A stretch of DNA of 26,387 nt from a virus, in the IMG/VR virus record IMGVR_UViG_3300009507_000102, positions 1 through 26,387 of that record. One strand, 5' to 3'. Below, in pieces: positions 18,073-25,005 of the stretch (positions within the stretch are counted from its first letter, which is position 1; each line of letters opens with the position of its first letter). Below the pieces are notes generated by a model. It had not been told where the DNA came from and did not search any database. It saw only the letters and a list, made by a program, of their open reading frames with translations. The position numbers were made by a program, and so were the translations under genes.

Positions 18073-19485
18073 TTACTTGGGTCGTTTAAATGGATCTTCG
18101 ACCTTTGGAAATTCTGGAGCTTCTTCTAATGTACCATTTATAAACTCTTTTCTATCGTCTTTTTGTATACTAGAAGTTTTTTCAGGAACAAACTCTTTAG
18201 GATTAAGATTTTCATGATCAGCCCAAGGTTCATGTTTAGGAATTCTAACAGGGCGATTTGCTGTTGAAGCTTCTTGTGCTGCTTCTTCACTATTCATATA
18301 AATTCCCGATAATGCTGTTTCGTGATGTGTAGTAGCTGTAATGTTTGTTTTTCCGCCTGCACTTAACTTACCGTCAATATCAGCTTTTATTTCCCAATTA
18401 CCTTCTGCATGTACAATAAAATTTCCGTCTGCACTTAAATTAAAGTTTTGTTTTGCTTCAAAATTTATATCGCGGCCAGCATGGAAGTTTATATCATTAT
18501 CAGAATTAAAACTAATACTATCTTTAGCATAGACATCAATTTTACCATTAGCTGTCATTTCAATCCAACTATTTCCACTACCGTGTGCAATGTATATAAG
18601 ATCCTCAGAATTGTGTAATAATATTTGATGACCGTTTCTTGTTTGCAATCGAATTAATTCATTTGCAGGAATTGTTTTATCGCCATCTGATTCTCCTGCA
18701 GCAACAGACGCATAACTTGCCTTATCTGCTTCGTCTCCGCCGGGTGGTTTTCGTCTTAGTAAACTCATGTCCCCGTCATCCATTACAAAACTAGAACCAC
18801 CTAGTCTATTAAACGGTCGTTCTATTGTTGCTCCGGCTTTACCGTAGGAATATTTAGGACCATCTAAATCAGGAGGTCCAGGAGTACTCCATCCAAATAC
18901 CGCACTAGGAACTTCTCGTCTTGCACTAGAAGTATTAATGCCCCTAGCCCAATCTTTAGTTAATCCTGCGTTATCTAAACGATCCTTTGCCGGAGTCATT
19001 GTAGGTTTTACATACTTTGTATAATCATTGCCATAAGTTTGTTCTTGTAATTTATTATATTCTCCTACTGGAAGAGACATTGATATATCAGTACTGTTAG
19101 CTTCTGTAGACGAATTTCCTGGCGTCATAAAATTCATACCAAGGTCCGAAACACACGCTATCCAATAGGCTTGACTGTAATCTCCTTCAGGCATAACCAC
19201 AATAACCATTGTGCCAGGGTCTGGCGGAACAGCCCAAAAGCCGTAACTTTTTTGTGAAAATGAATGATCATCATTATCGCTTAATCCAGCAAACGGAGAT
19301 TGTCCAGCAAAAGGACTAGCATATTTACATTGTATATAATTTTCTATTGGTCCTGAAGCTGTTCTACTAGTAACTAATACTTCGATGCCTCCCATATAAG
19401 AACTATCAAGGTGATTTATTACCTTTCCCATATGTATGCCAGGTTTTAATTTATTATTTCTTGGGGTGCGTGTTTCTTGTGCCAT
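18073..19485 (-). CDS. 5: Baseplate hub/needle protein gp5, lacking a lysozyme domain
   Basis: A 470-aa protein recognised as the gp5 spike. Residues about 16-115 form the OB-fold, with KPGIHMGKVI, WAVPPDPGTMVIVVMPEGD and AYWIACVSD. Residues about 120-230 are a linker and SFVMDDGDMSL follows near 232. Residues about 278-400 are the repetitive beta-helix needle, with alternating polar/hydrophobic strands from LQTRNGHQILLHNSEDLIYI through DINFHAGRDINFEAKQNFNL to SAGGKTNITA. T4 gp5 (575 aa) carries a T4-type lysozyme between these parts; the stretch here has no recognisable lysozyme sequence, as I recall for many marine relatives. A charged, Pro/Glu/Lys-rich tail of about 70 residues ends the protein. 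Its ATG overlaps the stop of the 808-aa hub gene (TAATG), with a strong AAGGAGG site 12 bases upstream. Confidence 0.9.
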   Translation of the reverse strand: MAQETRTPRNNKLKPGIHMGKVINHLDSSYMGGIEVLVTSRTASGPIENYIQCKYASPFAGQSPFAGLSDNDDHSFSQKSYGFWAVPPDPGTMVIVVMPEGDYSQAYWIACVSDLGMNFMTPGNSSTEANSTDISMSLPVGEYNKLQEQTYGNDYTKYVKPTMTPAKDRLDNAGLTKDWARGINTSSARREVPSAVFGWSTPGPPDLDGPKYSYGKAGATIERPFNRLGGSSFVMDDGDMSLLRRKPPGGDEADKASYASVAAGESDGDKTIPANELIRLQTRNGHQILLHNSEDLIYIAHGSGNSWIEMTANGKIDVYAKDSISFNSDNDINFHAGRDINFEAKQNFNLSADGNFIVHAEGNWEIKADIDGKLSAGGKTNITATTHHETALSGIYMNSEEAAQEASTANRPVRIPKHEPWADHENLNPKEFVPEKTSSIQKDDRKEFINGTLEEAPEFPKVEDPFKRPK

Positions 19486-21911
19486 TAGCTGTTAACCCCT
19501 CCTTGTTTATCGCCAGTTTTATTTTCTTCATTACCAATACCAATAGCTTTTCCGACTTCTGAGTCTTTGAAGGCACTAACTAGAGCTCCTGCAATTGCTG
19601 TTGGTGATAAGTCTTGACTTGGCACTCTAGCCAAGTTTAATTTTTGAGTAAATCTTCCATTTTTAAAAGTATTAGTAACATATATTGTTCTATATACTCC
19701 ACTAAACATAGCTAAAGGCAAAAATCCTCCTAGTGGATATTTTACAAAACCATCTTTACCATCATAATCAATTGGAGTTCTAAAATTTAATACTGTAGTA
19801 ATTGTACCATTAACAGGGTTAGCTGATCCTTCAATTGTTATAGCAGAATTTAAAGGATTTTTAATTCCTAGATAGTTGCCAAGTCCAGCATCCATTAACC
19901 AATAAGGGTCTCCATTAATTTCTAAATCAACAGTAATCATATCATTATTAGAATGTATAAGATTGTCATTCCAAGTTTTAGCTGTGGATGAAGATGCATC
20001 ATTATTTCCGCCGCCGCCGCCGAATAAGAATTTTTTTGCTGTATCTAAAATTCTTGATTCTCCAGTTTCACTTCCGGACACAAGCGAAGCCTGAGCATCG
20101 TTAGCATACATTGTACTTGCTGGATCACCTTCAGGTTTTTCTTGAGGCGAAAACTGACTACCAAAAATTTGACTTTGCATCTGTTGAGATCTTGTAGCTT
20201 GCACTCCTGTATAAAATGTTTGATTAAAATGTAGATCAAATTTAATTATGTCACTATTTTGTCCGGTATAGATATAATTATATGCTTTAATAGCACCCGA
20301 CTGTGCAGCTAATCCATTCCAAAATTTAGATGAAAATGGTCCTCCAAATATAGAAGCAGGAACTGTATATGGAACTACTCTGTATACATAAATCTTTGGT
20401 GATGCTCCAGTAACTAATCCGCTAAACAAACTAGAACTGTTATATACATGTGTGTGTATTTTAAACCATTCATATTCACCTTTACCATTTTCTCTTTGCT
20501 TAATAGCATTTCTACCCCAGTTACTACTTAATACAACGTCTTCAATTATACTAGTAATAGGGGTTTCACTACTAAACGTAAATGTTTCTGTATCGTTACC
20601 AGTAACAACATCACCTTGATTAATTTGACCTGCAATTTCATCAGACTCAGCGTCAGCAGGACTTACATACTGTTGAGATGCAGCTGGTACATCTGCTAAA
20701 TTTATATCAAGAGATCCAATAGAATTTACAGATGCTTCTGCTGCTGATTTTAGTTGGTTTGCAAATGCACTTTCAAGAGAAGTAGAACCAGGTAACTCAT
20801 TTAGTCTGTCTTGAAAATTATCTGGAATCTCTGCGCCAGTTCCACTAATACTTTCATATAATTCTTGATGCTTAGATGTTGTTGCACTTGCTGTTGCGCC
20901 TGCAATTCCTGGCATAATAGAATCTAATACACCGTCATTTGGAAAACTAATAATATAGTAATCTTGTGCGTTTTTTTGTTTAGCATTAACTTGTGCTGTT
21001 TGCATTAAATTTAATTTAGACGCTAGGCTTTCTGCACCAGATTGTAACACTTCGGAAACTGTTCTTCCTTTTATTACCATATCAGTTTTTACGCTATCAA
21101 CTTCATTAGTTAACGCACTTTCATTATAAGGTACTGCCTTAACATCGTATACCGCACCAGATTCAGTAACGTCCATATCGCTTTGCACTAACTTAATAGG
21201 AATATGTCGTTTACTAAAGAACGGCTCTTTAACATTTCCTTCATCATCATATCCTATAAACGATACACTAAGTAAAAATGGTGCTTGTAAATAATTAGGA
21301 TGTCCTGCTACTAGTGCAGCTGTTCTTAATGAATGAAAAAATTGTCCCATACTGTATGGTTCAATTACTTTAAAATCAATAACTGTAGCATTACTTAATC
21401 GTGTTCCTGGATTAGGAGCTAAGTGATTTTGAATTTCAACATCTTCGATAAAATATTCTACATTTCCGTCTAATTCATAAATCGTAGGAATTTTATTTCC
21501 AGCTGTGCCGCCACTCTTAATAATTTTAATTAAAGGACCAACTGTTCTATAACTTAAAGGATAATTTAATTCTAAATTAGTTAATGCGCCAAGTGTAAAA
21601 ACATAATTGTAACTTGCAAATTGATCTAGTTCGTTTCTATAAGGAGGAAAACCTCTTCCTAGTAAAGATAATGCACCGCCTAATGACGGATTTTGTATTA
21701 AGTCGTAAACTTGTTTTCCTTTACTAGCAATATCAACTATTGGAGCAGTTGCCTGGCCGAGAGCGCCGTTAATTACGCCGCCTACCGCGCCGCTACTAAT
21801 ACCAACTACAGTATTTGCTGTATTAAGTGTAGTATTTACTGTTTGTCGGCCAACGTTAGTAACTACATTAGTAGCTGTTGTAATAACGTTTCCCGCTGGT
21901 GTTTTTGCCAT
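19485..21911 (-). CDS. Putative central baseplate hub protein (gp27-like position)
   Basis: An 808-aa structural protein; no gene symbol is given because identity rests on fold-like wording and position. Residues 1-70 are Ala/Thr/Val/Gly-rich and probably helical. Residues about 90-265 read like a hub domain: YNYVFTLGALTNLELNYPLSY, ELDGNVEYFIEDVEIQNHLA and LQAPFLLSVSFIGYDDEG. A variable Ser/Ala-rich middle follows, then NDGVL and VYRVVPYTVPAS segments, a GGGGG linker near residue 631, and a C-terminal domain with INGDPYWLMDAGLGNYLGI and SGVYRTIYVTNTFKNGRFTQ. The last is typical of hub proteins that close with a ligand-poor beta domain. T4 gp27 is 391 aa and pairs with gp5; here the gene sits directly before gp5, which supports a hub role. 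The start is ATG with TAGGAG six bases upstream, one base after the gp53 stop. Confidence 0.62.
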   Translation of the reverse strand: MAKTPAGNVITTATNVVTNVGRQTVNTTLNTANTVVGISSGAVGGVINGALGQATAPIVDIASKGKQVYDLIQNPSLGGALSLLGRGFPPYRNELDQFASYNYVFTLGALTNLELNYPLSYRTVGPLIKIIKSGGTAGNKIPTIYELDGNVEYFIEDVEIQNHLAPNPGTRLSNATVIDFKVIEPYSMGQFFHSLRTAALVAGHPNYLQAPFLLSVSFIGYDDEGNVKEPFFSKRHIPIKLVQSDMDVTESGAVYDVKAVPYNESALTNEVDSVKTDMVIKGRTVSEVLQSGAESLASKLNLMQTAQVNAKQKNAQDYYIISFPNDGVLDSIMPGIAGATASATTSKHQELYESISGTGAEIPDNFQDRLNELPGSTSLESAFANQLKSAAEASVNSIGSLDINLADVPAASQQYVSPADAESDEIAGQINQGDVVTGNDTETFTFSSETPITSIIEDVVLSSNWGRNAIKQRENGKGEYEWFKIHTHVYNSSSLFSGLVTGASPKIYVYRVVPYTVPASIFGGPFSSKFWNGLAAQSGAIKAYNYIYTGQNSDIIKFDLHFNQTFYTGVQATRSQQMQSQIFGSQFSPQEKPEGDPASTMYANDAQASLVSGSETGESRILDTAKKFLFGGGGGNNDASSSTAKTWNDNLIHSNNDMITVDLEINGDPYWLMDAGLGNYLGIKNPLNSAITIEGSANPVNGTITTVLNFRTPIDYDGKDGFVKYPLGGFLPLAMFSGVYRTIYVTNTFKNGRFTQKLNLARVPSQDLSPTAIAGALVSAFKDSEVGKAIGIGNEENKTGDKQGGVNS
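19498..19504 (-). promoter_or_regulatory. Strong ribosome binding site for gp5
   Basis: AAGGAGG on the minus strand is the strongest Shine-Dalgarno match I saw in the cluster. It is 12 bases before the gp5 ATG and lies inside the last codons of the 808-aa gene. With the TAATG overlap this could let gp5 be made in step with, or above, its upstream neighbour. Confidence 0.6.
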
Positions 21912-21912
21912 T

Positions 21913-22215
21913 TTAAACTCCTAAAAGTTGCGACAGGTCTGGACCTTTTGGCAAATAAATTTTAATACCCGGTAGCATGTCATTTACTGGATCTTTTAAA
22001 ATGTCCATATTACGTTGAGCAAATACCCACCATAGTTCACCCGATCCGTATAAGTCATATGCTAGTAAGTCTGGTCTATATGCATATTGGGGTTGTACTG
22101 TATATAATATATCATCGTCTGCTGCTGGCACAGGTCTGATTGATAAGATATCTAAATAGGTATCTTCAACTGTTGGAGTTATATGCCACGGACTAGTCGA
22201 GCTATAATTTGCCAT
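21913..22215 (-). CDS. 53: Baseplate wedge protein gp53
   Basis: A 100-aa protein matching the gp53 wedge family, which has a LysM-like fold and in T4 (196 aa) locks wedges together around the hub. The diagnostic stretch is YRPDLLAYDLYGSGELWWVF at residues 46-65, followed by AQRNMDILKDPVNDMLPGI and a basic/proline strand KIYLPKG. It is shorter than T4 gp53 and equals roughly the conserved core. Its ATG overlaps the stop of the upstream tube-initiator gene by one base (TAATG), with AAGGA about eight bases upstream inside that gene's end. The last codons of gp53 contain the ribosome site of the next gene, so the three genes look translationally linked. Confidence 0.86.
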   Translation of the reverse strand: MANYSSTSPWHITPTVEDTYLDILSIRPVPAADDDILYTVQPQYAYRPDLLAYDLYGSGELWWVFAQRNMDILKDPVNDMLPGIKIYLPKGPDLSQLLGV

Positions 22216-23024
22216 TAGATGAATCCTTTTTTGTCAACAACATACGCACCGTTTACAAATGCATCTAAACTAAATTGAGTTACTGATTTTCTACTGTATG
22301 TTGGTTGTACTACAACTGAGAAAGAACTACGTGTTGGTACCCAAGTCCCATTTGGGCCTATACCAACTTGTATATAATCAACATCATTAGGTAATTCAAT
22401 TGTAAACATTTGTACTGTTACTGGTACATCTTTAAAAACATAATCGCCATATCCGTTTAGTTTAACAACTGGCGGAGGTGAGCCTGCATTTGAACTTGCT
22501 CCGTATGCCATCTTTGTTATTGAACGTAAATAATGTGAGGCAGCTACCCAATACTGTCCTTCTAATTCATTTTCAACAAAAAAGTCTCCAATAATTGTCA
22601 TAGCGTTCACTTGACTGTTCTGATAAGCAGGAAAGGCATAATTACTATGTGTAGGGTGTAACGAATTATAGTTAGCACTATGTTCCATAATAATTTGAGG
22701 AGTATAAGGAAACATGAAACCATCAGTTTCTAACAATGGCTGTAATAACGGACTTGTTTTATACGAAGATGGCACCGATAGCCTAACACGCCAATCAAGA
22801 TCAGTTTGTGAACCCCAGTTTGCTGCTGTAAACCCAACACCAGCAGATGGTACAGCGCCAGGAAGTAGGCCAAATGCTCTTAGTGCTTTGCCAAACCCTG
22901 TATCTGAGATAGAATCTTTTACGCTCTGGATTGGTTTAGTTATAACTGAATTAACAACACCTTCAGCGCCGTCAATAAGACTACCGCCTAAGTTTTCTCT
23001 ACTACTTTGTGGGTCATTTGCCAT
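22215..23024 (-). CDS. Tail-tube initiator/cap-like baseplate protein (gp48/gp54 type)
   Basis: A 269-aa protein, first gene of the leftward unit. After a polar N-terminus and a small helical part (residues 1-65) comes a beta-rich domain: DWRVRLSVPSSY (77-88), SPLLQPLLETDGFMFPYTPQ, IIMEHSANYNSLHPTHSNYA, YWVAASHYLRSITKMAYG, PPPVVKLNGYGDYVFKDVPV and LPNDVDYIQVG. This wording is familiar from marine T4-like baseplates, and the tube-like domain fits gp48 or gp54, which join the baseplate to the tail tube in T4. I cannot say which of the two it is. The start is ATG with AGGAG seven bases away. A CTAAATA late-type box lies just upstream in the divergent region, so it probably heads the late transcript. 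Confidence 0.62.
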   Translation of the reverse strand: MANDPQSSRENLGGSLIDGAEGVVNSVITKPIQSVKDSISDTGFGKALRAFGLLPGAVPSAGVGFTAANWGSQTDLDWRVRLSVPSSYKTSPLLQPLLETDGFMFPYTPQIIMEHSANYNSLHPTHSNYAFPAYQNSQVNAMTIIGDFFVENELEGQYWVAASHYLRSITKMAYGASSNAGSPPPVVKLNGYGDYVFKDVPVTVQMFTIELPNDVDYIQVGIGPNGTWVPTRSSFSVVVQPTYSRKSVTQFSLDAFVNGAYVVDKKGFI

Positions 23025-23030
23025 TTGTGT

Positions 23031-23035
23031 CTCCT
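23031..23035 (-). promoter_or_regulatory. Ribosome binding site of the first baseplate gene
   Basis: AGGAG on the minus strand, six to seven bases before the ATG at 23024. It lies 9 bases downstream of the late-type box. A transcript starting about six bases after the box would have a leader of only about 14 bases, nearly all of it this site. Confidence 0.55.
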
Positions 23036-23043
23036 ATATACAT

Positions 23044-23050
23044 TATTTAG
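23044..23050 (-). promoter_or_regulatory. Late-promoter-like box (CTAAATA) of the tail gene unit
   Basis: The minus strand reads CTAAATA, close to the T4 late consensus TATAAATA and to variants reported for marine T4-like phages (recalled, not checked). It lies 20 bases upstream of the first baseplate ATG and directly abuts the -35 element of the oppositely directed gp55 promoter. Its spacing to the ribosome site is similar to that of the box before gp6. In an AT-rich genome such a short match can arise by chance. Confidence 0.5.
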
Positions 23051-23079
23051 TTGACTTTATTAACAGAGTATATTATAAT
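23051..23079 (+). promoter_or_regulatory. Sigma70-type promoter of gp55
   Basis: TTGACT at 23051-23056 and TATAAT at 23074-23079 are separated by exactly 17 bases. The -10 is a perfect match and the -35 matches five of six. The gp55 ATG follows at 23102 with GGAG at 23093-23096. This is the arrangement expected for an early or middle gene read by unmodified host polymerase. Confidence 0.75.
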
Positions 23080-23101
23080 ATATACAATTACCGGAGAAAT
23101 T

Positions 23102-23932
23102 ATGAGAAAAGTAAATTACTTAAACAACAAAGATCTTTTAAAAGAGATTCATAAATCAAAATCAAGGTTTTCTAGTTTTGTCGACACTGATTACAATCAA
23201 TTTGATATTATACTTCCTGATATTGAAAAAGTTAATATTAGAACTATAGCAGAAGCAAAGCGAAACAAAGCAAAACGCCTAGGTGATGCAGAGTATGCAT
23301 CAAGAAAACTAGCAGGCGAAAAAGTTAAACAAGCAGAATGCGAAGTAGATTATAGAAAAATCACAAAAGAAGAGCTAATCTTCCGTATTATGACATTTGA
23401 CCACATTCCTGAAGAGCCTGGACGCAAAAAGAACCCAAAGACTGTAGCAGATACTAGAGTTAAGCTAAATTTTCCACCTTTTCAACACTATAAGTTTAAC
23501 GAAAACGATGAACTAATTTGTGTTGGCAAAAGTCATTGGCAAGGTGGTATGGAAAACGGCGCATTTAGTATGAAACACGCTAAAGCAACAGATAAACTTG
23601 CTATGATGTGGCTTAAACTTGTAGATCGTTATGCTACACGCGGCAATGTACGTGGTTACACATACAATGACGAAATGAAGGGTCAAGCAATATTACAATT
23701 ATCGCAAATTGGTTTACAATTTGACGAATCTAAATCAAATAATCCATTTGCATACTACACAGCGGCTGTAACTAACAGTTTTGTACGTGTTATTAACTTA
23801 GAGAAAAGAAATCAAAATATTCGAGACGACATTCTTGAAATGAACAACCTAAATCCAAGTTATACAAGACAACACAATGCAGAATGGGACGCAGCACAAA
23901 AGCGTGAAGCAAAACCCGTTCAAGAAAAATAA
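23102..23932 (+). CDS. 55: Late-transcription sigma factor gp55
   Basis: A 276-aa T4 gp55-like sigma factor, which directs host RNA polymerase to late promoters together with the sliding clamp. The N-terminus NYLNNKDLLKEI (5-16) resembles the family's N-terminal Y-x-N-N-K-D-like motif. The sigma region-2-like core is at about 165-240: KLAMMWLKLVDRYATRGN, GYTYNDEMKGQAILQLSQIG and FDESKSNNPFAYYTAAVTNS, then VINLEKRNQNIRDDI. Relative to T4 gp55 (185 aa), about 90 extra residues lie between the N-terminus and the core, including a Lys-rich stretch (50-90) and SHWQGGMENGAFS near 144-156. The start at 23102 is chosen because GGAG sits five bases upstream. A longer reading from TTG at 23051 would begin inside the -35 element, so it cannot be made from this promoter. 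It is divergent from the baseplate genes it should activate. Confidence 0.86.
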   Translation: MRKVNYLNNKDLLKEIHKSKSRFSSFVDTDYNQFDIILPDIEKVNIRTIAEAKRNKAKRLGDAEYASRKLAGEKVKQAECEVDYRKITKEELIFRIMTFDHIPEEPGRKKNPKTVADTRVKLNFPPFQHYKFNENDELICVGKSHWQGGMENGAFSMKHAKATDKLAMMWLKLVDRYATRGNVRGYTYNDEMKGQAILQLSQIGLQFDESKSNNPFAYYTAAVTNSFVRVINLEKRNQNIRDDILEMNNLNPSYTRQHNAEWDAAQKREAKPVQEK

Positions 23933-23934
23933 GG

Positions 23935-23963
23935 TTGACACATCTTTGTAAAGAGTGTAATAT
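23935..23963 (+). promoter_or_regulatory. Sigma70-type promoter of gp47-gp46
   Basis: TTGACA at 23935-23940 is a perfect -35. With a 17-base spacer it is followed by TAATAT at 23958-23963, preceded directly by TG. It sits in the 62-base gap after gp55. A second possible -10 (TATAAC at 23961) would need a 20-base spacer and is less likely. It would let gp47 and gp46 be expressed independently of gp55. Confidence 0.65.
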
Positions 23964-23982
23964 AACATTACTAAATTCTATT

Positions 23983-23986
23983 GGAG
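23983..23986 (+). promoter_or_regulatory. Ribosome binding site that fixes the TTG start of gp47
   Basis: GGAG lies eight bases before TTG at 23995-23997. In the same frame a TAA occurs at 23989-23991, so no earlier start is possible, and the conserved first metal motif begins only nine residues after the TTG. The TTG start is therefore well supported. Confidence 0.7.
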
Positions 23987-23994
23987 ACTAAGAT

Positions 23995-25005
23995 TTGTTT
24001 AAAAAAGCAGCCGTTTTTACTGATATACACTTTGGTTTAAAGGGTAACAGTAAAGTACATAACCAAGACTGTGAAGATTTTATAGATTGGTACATAGATC
24101 AAGCAAAAGCTAACGGTTGTGAGACCGGAATATTCTGCGGCGACTGGCATCATAATAGAAATTCACTTAATCTTACTACTATGGATGCAACAATCCGTAG
24201 TATGGAAAAATTAGGTGCTGCATTTGATCAGTTTTTCTTCTTTGACGGTAATCACGATTTGTATTACAAAGACAAACGTGATGTTAACAGTACAGCATTT
24301 GCAAAACATATTCCAGGTATTACGTTTGTAGACGAAATTACTACAATTGAAGACGTAACTATTGTACCTTGGCTTGTAGGAGACGAATGGAAGAAGTTAC
24401 GCAATCTAAAAAGCAAGTATATCTTTGGACATTTTGAGTTACCTAGTTTCTATATGAATGCTATGGTACAAATGCCAGATCACGGAGAGCTTAGAGCAGA
24501 AGACTTTCAGCACCAGTCGTATGTGTTTAGTGGACACTTCCACAAACGTCAGCAACAAGGAGTAGTACATTACTTAGGTAATGCATTTCCGCACAACTAT
24601 GCAGATGCATGGGACGATGATCGTGGTATGATGATACTTGATCGAGAGAATGATGCAGAACCTGTGTACCTTAACTGGCCAGATTGTCCTAAATACCGTA
24701 CAGTTAAACTTAGTAGACTAATAGATGAAGCAGATTCGTTTATTAAGCCTAATATGTACTTGCGTGTTAATTTAGACTTACCTATTAGTTACGAAGAAGC
24801 AAGTTTTATTAAAGAAACTTTTATTAATCAATACAAGTGTCGTGAAATTAGTTTAATTTCACAAAAACAATTAGAAGAAATTAGTACAGAACTAGATATT
24901 CAACAATTTGAAAGCGTCGATCAAATTGTTGCTGGTGAAATTGCCGCAATCGACTCAGACAACTTCAATAAGAAGATGCTATTGGACATTTATAACGAAC
25001 TATGA
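23995..25005 (+). CDS. 47: Recombination nuclease subunit gp47 (SbcD/Mre11-like)
   Basis: A 336-aa metallophosphoesterase, nearly the length of T4 gp47 (339 aa). With gp46 it forms the Mre11/Rad50-type complex that resects DNA ends to start recombination and recombination-dependent replication. The motifs for two metal ions are in order: D10-I-H12 (FTDIHFG), G49-D50-W-H-H, G85-N86-H87-D88 (FDGNHD), H146 (IFGHFELP) and G180-H181-F-H183. The rest is a capping/partner-binding region. The start codon is TTG. Its last four bases overlap the gp46 start (ATGA), so the two subunits are probably translated in step. Confidence 0.95.
   Translation: MFKKAAVFTDIHFGLKGNSKVHNQDCEDFIDWYIDQAKANGCETGIFCGDWHHNRNSLNLTTMDATIRSMEKLGAAFDQFFFFDGNHDLYYKDKRDVNSTAFAKHIPGITFVDEITTIEDVTIVPWLVGDEWKKLRNLKSKYIFGHFELPSFYMNAMVQMPDHGELRAEDFQHQSYVFSGHFHKRQQQGVVHYLGNAFPHNYADAWDDDRGMMILDRENDAEPVYLNWPDCPKYRTVKLSRLIDEADSFIKPNMYLRVNLDLPISYEEASFIKETFINQYKCREISLISQKQLEEISTELDIQQFESVDQIVAGEIAAIDSDNFNKKMLLDIYNEL

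Larger units (their letters stand above)
23025..23101. other. Divergent control region between baseplate genes and gp55
   Basis: These 77 bases hold everything for both directions: the leftward ribosome site and late-type box, then the rightward -35, -10 and ribosome site. The late box ends at the base before the -35 hexamer begins. No hairpin or terminator was seen. Confidence 0.7.

Noticed and set aside
17927-21965. Short frames opposite or inside gp25, gp5 and the hub gene (17927, 18341, 20045 minus, 21711)
   Set aside because: Each is a shadow of a gene with clear family motifs; none has its own ribosome site or spacing.
23051-23101. A longer gp55 reading starting with TTG at 23051
   Set aside because: The TTG is part of the -35 hexamer, so the promoter transcript starts after it; GGAG five bases before ATG at 23102 marks the better start.
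22714-23154. 146-codon plus-strand frame across the start of the tube-initiator gene
   Set aside because: It is antisense to a well-supported baseplate gene and runs through the divergent promoter region into gp55 in another frame.
23933-23994. A terminator between gp55 and gp47
   Set aside because: No GC-rich hairpin followed by a T-run was seen; the gap is explained by the gp47 promoter and ribosome site.
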